In this document: positions 12,469-18,450 of the stretch, piece by piece
How positions within the stretch are numbered: the stretch's first letter is position 1
Layout of the letters: every line of letters begins with the position of its first letter
Assembly: GCA_002493305.1 (NCBI GenBank)
Contig: DKYJ01000003.1
Span: forward strand, 1 to 18,450
Reading direction: 5' to 3'
Origin: Clostridiales bacterium UBA7103
GTDB lineage: Bacteria > Bacillota > Clostridia > Oscillospirales > Oscillospiraceae
DNA length: 18,450 nt
Made by a program: the position numbers and the translations under genes
Notes under the pieces: generated by a model
Told to the model about the DNA's origin: nothing
The model's input: only the letters and a program-made list of their open reading frames with translations
Database searches by the model: none

Positions 12469-12508
12469 GTGTCCCGGAAGATCAAATTCTTTCGGGACAC
12501 TATATTTT
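12469..12508 (+). terminator. Terminator-like hairpin (attenuator or short RNA) overlapping an NrdR box
   Basis: GTGTCCCGGAAGA (12469-12481) pairs with TCTTTCGGGACAC (12488-12500), 13 pairs including one G-T, loop TCAAAT. It is followed by TATATTTT, a mediocre U tract. Its 3' end is shared with NrdR box 1. Confidence 0.5.
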
Positions 12509-12512
12509 GTGT
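12497..12512. promoter_or_regulatory. NrdR box 1
   Basis: ACACTATATTTTGTGT closely matches the 16-bp palindromic NrdR-box consensus (acaCwAtATaTwGtgt) found in front of ribonucleotide reductase genes. NrdR is the ATP/dATP-sensing repressor of these genes. Confidence 0.8.
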
Positions 12513-12537
12513 TCAAAACGGTTACAAGGCGGTAAAG

Positions 12538-12553
12538 TTTCTATATCTTGTGA
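12538..12553. promoter_or_regulatory. NrdR box 2
   Basis: TTTCTATATCTTGTGA keeps the CTATAT..TGTG core. It starts 41 bp after box 1, close to four helical turns, putting both boxes on one face of the DNA as expected for paired NrdR sites. It ends 8 bp before the -35 box of the main promoter. Confidence 0.7.
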
Positions 12554-12561
12554 TTTTTCTC

Positions 12562-12590
12562 TTGACAAAGGCCGTATATCCTCGTATTAT
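12562..12590 (+). promoter_or_regulatory. Main promoter of nrdG-nrdD
   Basis: Consensus TTGACA (12562-12567) and TATTAT (12585-12590) with 17-bp spacing; predicted start near 12597, about 40 nt before nrdG. Confidence 0.8.
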
Positions 12591-12637
12591 AGCTCTTGCA
12601 GCCGGCAATCAATGCCGAGCGAGCAAGAGAGGTAGAT

Positions 12638-13330
12638 ATGCTTATATCAGGTTTACAAAAGCTCACCCTGCTGGACTACCCCGGGCAGGTCGCCTGTACG
12701 GTGTTCACCGGCGGGTGCAATTTTCGCTGTCCCTTCTGCCACAACGCGCCCCTGGTGCTGCCGGAGCAGCTTGCCCATGACAGCAGCGAGCAGGCCGTGC
12801 TTGATTTTTTGAAAAAGCGTGTGGGCGTTTTGGACGGCGTGGCCATAACCGGCGGCGAGCCGCTGCTGCACAAGGACATTCCCGCATTTTTGGAGAAGGT
12901 TCGCGCGCTGGGATATAAAATAAAGCTGGACACCAACGGCTCTTTCCCCGAAAGGCTTGAGGAGATAGTCCGCGCCGGGCTTGTGGACAGAGTGGCGATG
13001 GACATTAAAAACGCTCCTGAGCTTTACTCCGCCGCCGTCGGCGTTGATGTCAGCATGGATGATATTGAGCGCTCAAAGGCGTTTTTGCTCTCCGGCGTGA
13101 TCGACTATGAGTTCCGCACGACGGTGGTCAAGGGGCTGCACACCAGAGAGAGCATCATAGGCGCGGCCAGATGGATACAAGGCGCAAAGGAGTATTATCT
13201 CCAGCAGTTTAAGGACTCCGGCAATGTGATAGCTATTTCGGGGCTGGGCGCCTTTGACGAAAAGGAAATGCACGCGCTCTGCGACGCGGCGGCGGAATTT
13301 GTCCCCGCGGTTCAGGTTCGCGGTGTGTAA
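12638..13330 (+). CDS. nrdG: Anaerobic ribonucleoside-triphosphate reductase activating protein (NrdG2-type radical SAM)
   Basis: A 230-aa radical SAM activase that uses a [4Fe-4S] cluster and S-adenosylmethionine to create the glycyl radical on NrdD under anaerobic conditions. The cluster motif is in GGCNFRCPFCHN (C-x3-C-x2-C, about residues 27-34), and TGGEPLL (about 70-76) is the usual SAM-binding GGE motif. The sequence opening GLQKLTLLDYPGQVACTVFTGGCN is typical of the TIGR02495/NrdG2 subfamily, longer than E. coli NrdG (154 aa). The start at 12638 has AGAGG 5 nt upstream; the frame extends further upstream, through the predicted transcription start, and is rejected there. nrdD follows after 36 nt in the same operon, behind a pair of NrdR boxes. 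Confidence 0.95.
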   Translation: MLISGLQKLTLLDYPGQVACTVFTGGCNFRCPFCHNAPLVLPEQLAHDSSEQAVLDFLKKRVGVLDGVAITGGEPLLHKDIPAFLEKVRALGYKIKLDTNGSFPERLEEIVRAGLVDRVAMDIKNAPELYSAAVGVDVSMDDIERSKAFLLSGVIDYEFRTTVVKGLHTRESIIGAARWIQGAKEYYLQQFKDSGNVIAISGLGAFDEKEMHALCDAAAEFVPAVQVRGV

Positions 13331-13366
13331 GATATATAGAGAAGTAATACAGGGAGGATAAGGAGA

Positions 13367-15739
13367 ATGTATCAGGTCATCAAGCGCGACGGGAAGGTCG
13401 TTGATTTCGACATAAACAAGATAGCCGGCGCGATAAAGAAGGCTTTTGAAGCCACCAGCACGGAGTATAACGACAGCGTTATCGATTTTCTGGCGCTGAA
13501 GGTCTCCGCCGATTTTCTGAGCAAGATAAAAGACGGAAAGGTTTCCGTGGAAGATATTCAGGACAGCGTTGAGGCAGTGCTCTCCCGCGGCGGGTATGAG
13601 ACTGTTGCCAAGGCCTATATTCTTTACCGCAAGCAGCGCGAGAAGCTGCGCAACATGAAGTCCACCTACCTTGACTATAAGGAGACTGTGGACAAGTATC
13701 TGAACGTGCTGGACTGGCGCGTGAAGGAGAACTCCACCGTCACCTATTCCGTGGGCGGTCTGATCCTCTCCAACTCCGGCGCGATCACCGCCAACTACTG
13801 GCTCAGCGAGGTCTACGATCAGGAGATAGGCGACGCGCACCGCAACTGCGACATTCACCTGCACGATCTGTCCATGCTCACCGGTTACTGCGCCGGCTGG
13901 AGCCTCAAGCAGCTCATTCAGCAGGGTCTTGGTATCCCGGGCAAGATCAATTCCTCTCCGGCAAGCCACCTCTCCACCCTCTGCAACCAGATGGTCAACT
14001 TCCTCGGCATAATGCAGAACGAGTGGGCCGGCGCTCAGGCTTTCTCCTCCTTTGACACCTATCTTGCCCCCTTTGTCAAGGTGGACAACCTCAGCTACAA
14101 AGAGGTCAAGCAGTGCATCCAGTCCTTTGTCTTCGGCGTGAACACTCCCTCCCGCTGGGGCACTCAGGCCCCCTTCTCCAACATCACGCTGGATTGGACA
14201 GTGCCCGCCGACCTGAAGGATATGCCCGCTATCGTCGGCGGCAAGGAGATGGACTTCACCTACGGCGACTGCAAGGCCGAGATGGATATGGTCAACAAGG
14301 CCTTTATCGACATCATGATCGAGGGCGACGCCAATGGCCGCGGCTTCCAGTACCCCATCCCTACCTACTCCATCACCCGTGACTTTGACTGGTCTCCCTC
14401 CGAGAACAACAAGCTCCTCTTCGAGATGACCGCCAAGTACGGCACACCTTATTTCTCAAACTACATCAACTCCGATATGGAGCCGTCCGACGTGCGCTCC
14501 ATGTGCTGCCGTCTGCGCCTTGACCTGCGCGAGCTGCGCAAGAAATCCGGCGGCTTCTTCGGCTCCGGCGAGAGCACCGGCTCCATCGGCGTTGTGACCA
14601 TCAATATGCCCCGCATCGCCTATCTCTCCAAGGATGAGACGGAGTTTTACGCAAGGCTCGATAAGATGATGGATCTTGCCGCCCGCTCCCTGAAGATAAA
14701 GCGCGATGTTATCACAAAGCTGCTGGAGGGCGGCCTCTACCCCTACACCAAGTATTATCTGGGCACCTTTGAAAACCACTTCTCCACCATCGGCCTTGTG
14801 GGCATGAACGAGGCCGGCCTCAACGCCAAGTGGATAAGAGCCGACATGACCAGCCCCAAGTGCCAGGAGTTTACAAAGCAGGTGCTCAACCATATGCGCG
14901 AGCGGCTGAGCGATTATCAGGAGCAGTACGGCGACCTGTATAACCTTGAGGCCACCCCCGCCGAGTCCACCTCATACCGCCTTGCAAAGCACGATGTTGA
15001 GACTTACCCCGACATCATCACCGCGGCAGAGCCCGGCGGCACGCCCTATTACACCAACAGCTCCCACCTGCCCGTGGGCTACACTGAGGATATCTTCGAG
15101 GCGCTGGACATTCAGGACGAGCTCCAGACACTCTATACCTCGGGCACAGTGTTCCATGCTTTCCTGGGCGAGAAGCTGCCCAGCTGGGAAGCCGCGGCAA
15201 ATCTGGTGCGTAAGATCGCGGAGAACTACAAGCTGCCATACTACACCCTCTCCCCCACCTATTCCGTCTGCAAGAACCATGGCTACCTCACCGGCGAGCA
15301 GTTCACCTGCCCCGAGTGCGGCGAGGCCGCGGAGGTGTACAGCCGCATAACCGGCTACTACCGCCCCGTGCAGAATTGGAACGCCGGAAAGACGCAGGAG
15401 TATAAGGAGCGCAAGACCTACGACATTGATAACTCCGTGCTCAGGCACAGCGGCCCCGTAAACGCTGAGGCTGAGGCTCCTGAGGCTCCTGCCGCCGCTG
15501 AGGGCGAGAACCGCGCCATCCTCTTCGCGACGCCCACCTGCCCCAACTGCCGCATTGCCTGCTCCTACCTCGACAAGGCCGGCTTTGCCTATGAAAAGCT
15601 CATGGCTGAGGAGAACGCTGAGCTTGCCACCCATTACGGTGTGAAACAGGCGCCCACTCTGGTTCTGGTGAAGGACGGCGGCTTTGAAAAGCTGGCCGGC
15701 GCCGGCGCGATAAAGCAATACCTAAACAGCATAGCCTGA
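13367..15739 (+). CDS. nrdD: Anaerobic ribonucleoside-triphosphate reductase with fused C-terminal redoxin domain
   Basis: Class III ribonucleotide reductase, making deoxyribonucleotides for DNA synthesis without oxygen. Of 790 aa, residues 1-95 form an ATP-cone allosteric domain (YQVIKRDGKVVDFD). The catalytic barrel follows, with HDLSMLTGYCAGWSL and SMCCRLRLDL (Cys380/381). A zinc site CKNH...CPEC (635-651) comes next, then RITGYYRP with the presumed glycyl-radical residue Gly663, then NWNAGK. The normal protein would end near residue 690. Here an Ala/Glu/Pro-rich linker (about 695-712) leads to a glutaredoxin/thioredoxin-like domain (about 714-790) with redox motif CPNC at 725-728 and a cis-Pro-type QAPT. 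The fused redoxin probably supplies electrons in place of formate, as known for redoxin-dependent NrdD subtypes. The start has GGGAGG 9 nt upstream. trxB lies immediately downstream. Confidence 0.97.
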   Translation: MYQVIKRDGKVVDFDINKIAGAIKKAFEATSTEYNDSVIDFLALKVSADFLSKIKDGKVSVEDIQDSVEAVLSRGGYETVAKAYILYRKQREKLRNMKSTYLDYKETVDKYLNVLDWRVKENSTVTYSVGGLILSNSGAITANYWLSEVYDQEIGDAHRNCDIHLHDLSMLTGYCAGWSLKQLIQQGLGIPGKINSSPASHLSTLCNQMVNFLGIMQNEWAGAQAFSSFDTYLAPFVKVDNLSYKEVKQCIQSFVFGVNTPSRWGTQAPFSNITLDWTVPADLKDMPAIVGGKEMDFTYGDCKAEMDMVNKAFIDIMIEGDANGRGFQYPIPTYSITRDFDWSPSENNKLLFEMTAKYGTPYFSNYINSDMEPSDVRSMCCRLRLDLRELRKKSGGFFGSGESTGSIGVVTINMPRIAYLSKDETEFYARLDKMMDLAARSLKIKRDVITKLLEGGLYPYTKYYLGTFENHFSTIGLVGMNEAGLNAKWIRADMTSPKCQEFTKQVLNHMRERLSDYQEQYGDLYNLEATPAESTSYRLAKHDVETYPDIITAAEPGGTPYYTNSSHLPVGYTEDIFEALDIQDELQTLYTSGTVFHAFLGEKLPSWEAAANLVRKIAENYKLPYYTLSPTYSVCKNHGYLTGEQFTCPECGEAAEVYSRITGYYRPVQNWNAGKTQEYKERKTYDIDNSVLRHSGPVNAEAEAPEAPAAAEGENRAILFATPTCPNCRIACSYLDKAGFAYEKLMAEENAELATHYGVKQAPTLVLVKDGGFEKLAGAGAIKQYLNSIA

Positions 15740-15758
15740 GTAAGCATTATAAAATAAA

Positions 15759-15794
15759 ATGTACACCGAAGGGGCTCACTCCTTCGGTGCACAT
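15759..15794 (+). other. Intercistronic hairpin between nrdD and trxB
   Basis: CACCGAAGG (15764-15772) pairs with CCTTCGGTG (15781-15789), loop GGCTCACT; after one A-C mismatch, ATGT/ACAT extend the stem. No T run follows, so it is not a normal terminator. It may mark an RNA processing or stability site that sets unequal levels of nrdD and trxB. Confidence 0.55.
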
Positions 15795-15813
15795 ATATAT
15801 GGGAGAAAAGACA

Positions 15814-16713
15814 ATGTATGACATTATTATAATCGGCGGCGGCCCCGCAGGGCTGACCGCGGCGACCTACGCCTGCCGCGCGGGCAAGAGCGTGCTAGTG
15901 ATAGAGAAAAACGTCTTTGGCGGGCAGATCACCTGGTCGCCGAGAGTTGAAAACTTTCCGGGCTTTATGTCCATAAGCGGCACGGAGCTTGGCGACAAGC
16001 TTCTTGAGCAAGCCATGGAGCAGGGCGCAGAGGTCGAGCTTGAGGAGGTCGCCTCCGTCAGCTGTGGGGATATAAAAACCGTCACCGCCGTGTCCGGAGC
16101 GGAGTATCAGGGCAGGGCCGTGATTATCGCCACCGGCGCAAGGCCCCGCATGTTGGGCCTTCCCCGCGAGGCGGAGCTTGTTGGCAGCGGCGTTTGCTTT
16201 TGTGCCGTGTGCGACGGAGCATTTTATAAAGGCCAGCCCGTTGCTGTCTGCGGCGGGGGCAACAGCGCCCTTCAGGATGCCCTGCTTTTGAGTGAAAAGT
16301 GCTCAAAGGTCTATCTCATCCACCGCCGTGACAGCTTTCGCGGTGAAGCGAAGCTGGTGGAAGCGCTGGAGAAGCGGGCTAATGTGGAGTTTATCCTCAA
16401 TGCCAGGGTCACAGAGCTGCTGGGCGACAGCGAGCTTCGCGGCATCGTGGTGGAGCAGGCGGGAGCTTCACGCACCATAGAGCTATCGGGGCTTTTCGTC
16501 GCCGTGGGGCACAGCCCGGATTTAACTGCTTTTGAAAACCTGCTGAGCCTCAACACCGCGGGCTATGCCGCAAGCGCCGAGGACTGCCGCACAGACAGCG
16601 CCGGGATTTTCGTTGCTGGGGACTGCCGGGCAAAGAGCGTCCGCCAGCTCACCACCGCCGTGGCCGACGGCGCCTGCGCCGCCCTCGCCGCCTGCGAATA
16701 TCTGGATAGATAA
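15814..16713 (+). CDS. trxB: Thioredoxin reductase
   Basis: A 299-aa FAD/NADPH flavoprotein reducing thioredoxin-like proteins. It shows the N-terminal FAD-binding GGGPAGLTAATYACRAG (from about residue 8), a second nucleotide-binding GGGNSALQDA, the redox motif CAVC at 130-133, HRRDSFR for NADPH phosphate recognition, and the C-terminal FAD motif VAGDCRAKSVRQLTTAVADG. The length is slightly below the usual 305-320. The start at 15814 has GGGAG 8 nt upstream; starts at 15787 and 15799 are rejected because they lie before or in that site. It begins 74 nt after nrdD with no terminator, so it is likely in the nrd operon and may reduce the redoxin domain fused to NrdD. Expression could be tuned by the hairpin in the gap. 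Confidence 0.95.
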   Translation: MYDIIIIGGGPAGLTAATYACRAGKSVLVIEKNVFGGQITWSPRVENFPGFMSISGTELGDKLLEQAMEQGAEVELEEVASVSCGDIKTVTAVSGAEYQGRAVIIATGARPRMLGLPREAELVGSGVCFCAVCDGAFYKGQPVAVCGGGNSALQDALLLSEKCSKVYLIHRRDSFRGEAKLVEALEKRANVEFILNARVTELLGDSELRGIVVEQAGASRTIELSGLFVAVGHSPDLTAFENLLSLNTAGYAASAEDCRTDSAGIFVAGDCRAKSVRQLTTAVADGACAALAACEYLDR

Positions 16714-16717
16714 GTCA

Positions 16718-16744
16718 AAAAGCCGTGCAAACTGCACGGCTTTT
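16718..16744. terminator. Bidirectional terminator between trxB and the HAD phosphatase gene
   Basis: Perfect 12-bp stem AAAAGCCGTGCA/TGCACGGCTTTT (16718-16729 with 16733-16744) with a 3-nt loop. The A and T runs at the two ends serve the convergent genes. Confidence 0.93.
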
Positions 16745-16763
16745 AATTTATATTTTATATGCT

Positions 16764-17606
16764 TCACCCTATCAACTTCATTATCATCTCACCGACGCCG
16801 CCATGGTTATTGTCGCTGTCGGTACACATATCGGCGGCGGCCTTGGCGGAATCCGCGCCGTTTGACATGGCAATCCCAAGGCCCGCAGCCTTGAGCATGG
16901 TAATATCATTGCTGGCATCGCCGAAGCATACGACGTTTTCCTTCGCAATGCCAAGATGGGCGCACAGGGCGCTTATGGCCCGGCCCTTGTCGGCATCGCC
17001 GGCGTTTATCTCAATATTATAGGGCAGCGAGCTGCTTATTTTCAGCTCAGGAAAGGCTTTTGGCATAAGCTCGAGCTGCTCTGCGCGCAGCGACAGCTCC
17101 GCCTGCCGGCAGAACATGATCATTTTTTCAACCGGCTGCCCCCGCTCTGCCAGCAATTCGCGCACGCTGACTACCGGGCGGTTGATGCTCTGCACATATT
17201 TCAATATCACCGGCACATGACCCAGATACTCCGGCAGACGCTCATGCAGGGACCGGTTCATATACCCCCGTTCAAACTGGAAGCAGCTGTAAGCCACGGG
17301 GAGCCTGTCCATATAATCGCACAGGCGCAGTGCCGTCCCCACATCCAAGTCGGCCTTATATATCGCCTGCTTTGTCCTGAGGTCATACAGGGAAGCTCCG
17401 TTGGAGGCCAGCACATACCGCAGTCCCGGCAGGTCAAAAACCGGCCTCGGTATGCCGCTCGCCAGCCGCCCGGTGGCGGGCAGGCAGATTATCCCCCGCG
17501 CGGCAGCGGCCTTCACCGCCTGAATATTTTTCTCCGGCACCCTCTTATCATCGTCCAGAAAAGTCCCGTCAAGGTCAAAGGCGATGAGCTTGATCTCCTT
17601 TTGCAT
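16764..17606 (-). CDS. Cof-type HAD-IIB family phosphatase
   Basis: A 280-aa hydrolase of the haloacid dehalogenase superfamily, class IIB (Cof/YidA group), which dephosphorylates small sugar phosphates or cofactors. Motif I is FDLDGTFLD, with nucleophile Asp11 and acid/base Asp13. A PATGRLASGIPR segment corresponds to motif II. Motif IV is FGDASNDITML (228-238), holding the magnesium aspartates. A cap domain lies between, and KGRAISAL carries the motif III lysine. The start at 17606 is set by GAGGAG 7 nt upstream and by the family's usual beginning; two longer starts reaching 17648 are rejected. A minus-strand promoter lies upstream, and the gene is monocistronic. The substrate cannot be inferred. 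Confidence 0.93.
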   Translation of the reverse strand: MQKEIKLIAFDLDGTFLDDDKRVPEKNIQAVKAAAARGIICLPATGRLASGIPRPVFDLPGLRYVLASNGASLYDLRTKQAIYKADLDVGTALRLCDYMDRLPVAYSCFQFERGYMNRSLHERLPEYLGHVPVILKYVQSINRPVVSVRELLAERGQPVEKMIMFCRQAELSLRAEQLELMPKAFPELKISSSLPYNIEINAGDADKGRAISALCAHLGIAKENVVCFGDASNDITMLKAAGLGIAMSNGADSAKAAADMCTDSDNNHGGVGEMIMKLIG

Positions 17607-17639
17607 TTTCTGTCTCCTCAAAAAATTTTCCCGCATATT

Positions 17640-17668
17640 ATTATGCAACTTTTTCCCCGCTTTGACAA
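17640..17668 (-). promoter_or_regulatory. Candidate promoter of the HAD phosphatase gene
   Basis: On the minus strand, TTGTCA (17663-17668) and CATAAT (17640-17645) with 17-bp spacing; predicted leader of about 27 nt. Confidence 0.6.
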
Positions 17669-17774
17669 GAGCCGTTTTTATCCCCGCTTTACCCGGTTAA
17701 ATGGTGAAAATTGGCCGATTTTGGTACCGAAATTCCTGTTTTCGGGCCGTTATTTTTTTATTTTTTAATTTCTC

Positions 17775-17803
17775 TTGCTATCTTTACTTAATTAGTGTAT
17801 AAT
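17775..17803 (+). promoter_or_regulatory. Promoter of the TAXI lipoprotein gene
   Basis: TTGCTA (17775-17780) and consensus TATAAT (17798-17803) with 17-bp spacing; predicted start near 17810. The sequence upstream (about 17700-17774) is AT-rich with no gene. Confidence 0.75.
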
Positions 17804-17850
17804 CGAAGAGAAAAAAAGTATTATAAAAAATCTGATTAGGAGGAAACCAC

Positions 17851-18450
17851 ATGAAAAAGTTTTTAGCGCTCGTTCTGGCCCTGTGCATGGTCTTTGCCCT
17901 CTGCGCATGCGGCAATTCATCTGCCCCCGCCGAGAGTCAGGCTCCCGCCGAGAGCGAAGCCCCCGCTGACGCCCCGGCAGAAGCCCCTGTTGTCAACGAT
18001 AAGCTCACCTTCACCACCGGCGGCGATACCGGTACATATTATGCCTACGGCAGCGTGCTGGCTCAGTATGTCAGCTCCAAAACCGGCCTGGATGTGACTG
18101 CCGTCACCGGCAACGGCTCTCAGGCCAATGTTGAGGATCTGGATTCCGGCGCCGTTCAGCTCGGCTTCTGCCAGTCCGACGTTATGAGCTACGCCTACAC
18201 CGGCACAAACCTCTTTGCCGACACCGGCGCTGTTGACAGCTTCTCTGTTGTCGCCGCTCTCTATATGGAGCAGGTTCAGATCGTCACGCTCAACCCTGAT
18301 ATCAAGACTGTCGAGGATCTGCGCGGCAAGAGCGTTTCCATCGGCGCCTCCGGCTCCGGCGTGTACTTCAACGCCCTTGACGTTCTGGGTGTCTACGGCA
18401 TGACCGAGGCTGACATCAAGCCCGTTTACCAGAGCTTCGGCGACAGCGCC
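17851..18450 (+). CDS. TAXI-family TRAP transporter substrate-binding lipoprotein (3' end outside window)
   Basis: The first 200 codons are visible and open to the window edge; the family is usually about 320-360 aa. A lipoprotein signal peptide (MKKFLALVLALCMVFALCAC) ends in lipobox LCAC with lipidated Cys20. It is followed by a disordered Ala/Pro/Glu/Ser linker (about 22-49) and the TAXI core: TFTTGGDTGTYYAYGSVLAQ, TGNGSQANVEDLDSGAVQLG, ALYMEQVQIVTLNPDIKTVE, and DLRGKSVSIGASGSG. These match the TRAP-associated extracytoplasmic immunogenic family, which delivers a ligand (for example a carboxylate or amino acid) to a fused DctQM-type permease. That permease is expected just beyond the window. 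AGGAGG lies 7 nt before the ATG, and a good promoter precedes it. Confidence 0.93.
   Translation, partial: MKKFLALVLALCMVFALCACGNSSAPAESQAPAESEAPADAPAEAPVVNDKLTFTTGGDTGTYYAYGSVLAQYVSSKTGLDVTAVTGNGSQANVEDLDSGAVQLGFCQSDVMSYAYTGTNLFADTGAVDSFSVVAALYMEQVQIVTLNPDIKTVEDLRGKSVSIGASGSGVYFNALDVLGVYGMTEADIKPVYQSFGDSA

Overview
The window looks like chromosome from a gut-type Clostridia member, probably Oscillospiraceae (Oscillibacter/Lawsonibacter-like). This is inferred from Gram-positive-style AGGAGG ribosome binding sites, consensus SigA promoters, RNase Y, a lysine riboswitch, a class III ribonucleotide reductase with an NrdG2-type activase, a TAXI lipoprotein, moderately GC-rich coding sequence and palindromic intergenic repeats. 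No genus can be proven from sequence alone. No tRNA, rRNA, CRISPR array or transposase was seen.

Left part (1-3850): a LysE-type exporter, apparently with its last membrane helix replaced by an unrelated soluble tail, is divergent from an XRE-cupin regulator. Its promoter is a perfect consensus promoter in the shared gap. Next is RNase Y (rny), preceded by a strong promoter and a roughly 315-nt hairpin-rich leader, then a convergent DUF378 small membrane protein sharing a bidirectional terminator.

Middle (3850-8610): an intergenic stretch holds a candidate terminator-ended small RNA and a palindromic element of about 100 bp. A YwaF-family membrane protein follows on the minus strand. A textbook lysine riboswitch with terminator then controls an NhaC-family transporter, which is probably a lysine importer. 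This transporter carries an unusual exported DnaJ-like CxxCxGxG pair. A CPA-type cation:proton antiporter follows as its own unit.

8610-9650 is about 1 kb of non-coding repeats and strong hairpins. It is followed by a small ribbon-helix-helix regulator preceded by two matched palindromes (AACnGT-N6-ACnGTT), and an unrecognised 128-aa protein likely in the same transcript. glmS lies convergent on the minus strand and has no room for a glmS ribozyme.

Right part (12340-18450): a pair of NrdR boxes precedes nrdG-nrdD-trxB. NrdD carries a fused C-terminal CPNC redoxin domain. With thioredoxin reductase next door this makes a plausible self-contained electron path to the anaerobic ribonucleotide reductase. 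A HAD-IIB phosphatase (minus strand) and the first 200 codons of a TAXI-type TRAP substrate-binding lipoprotein close the window.
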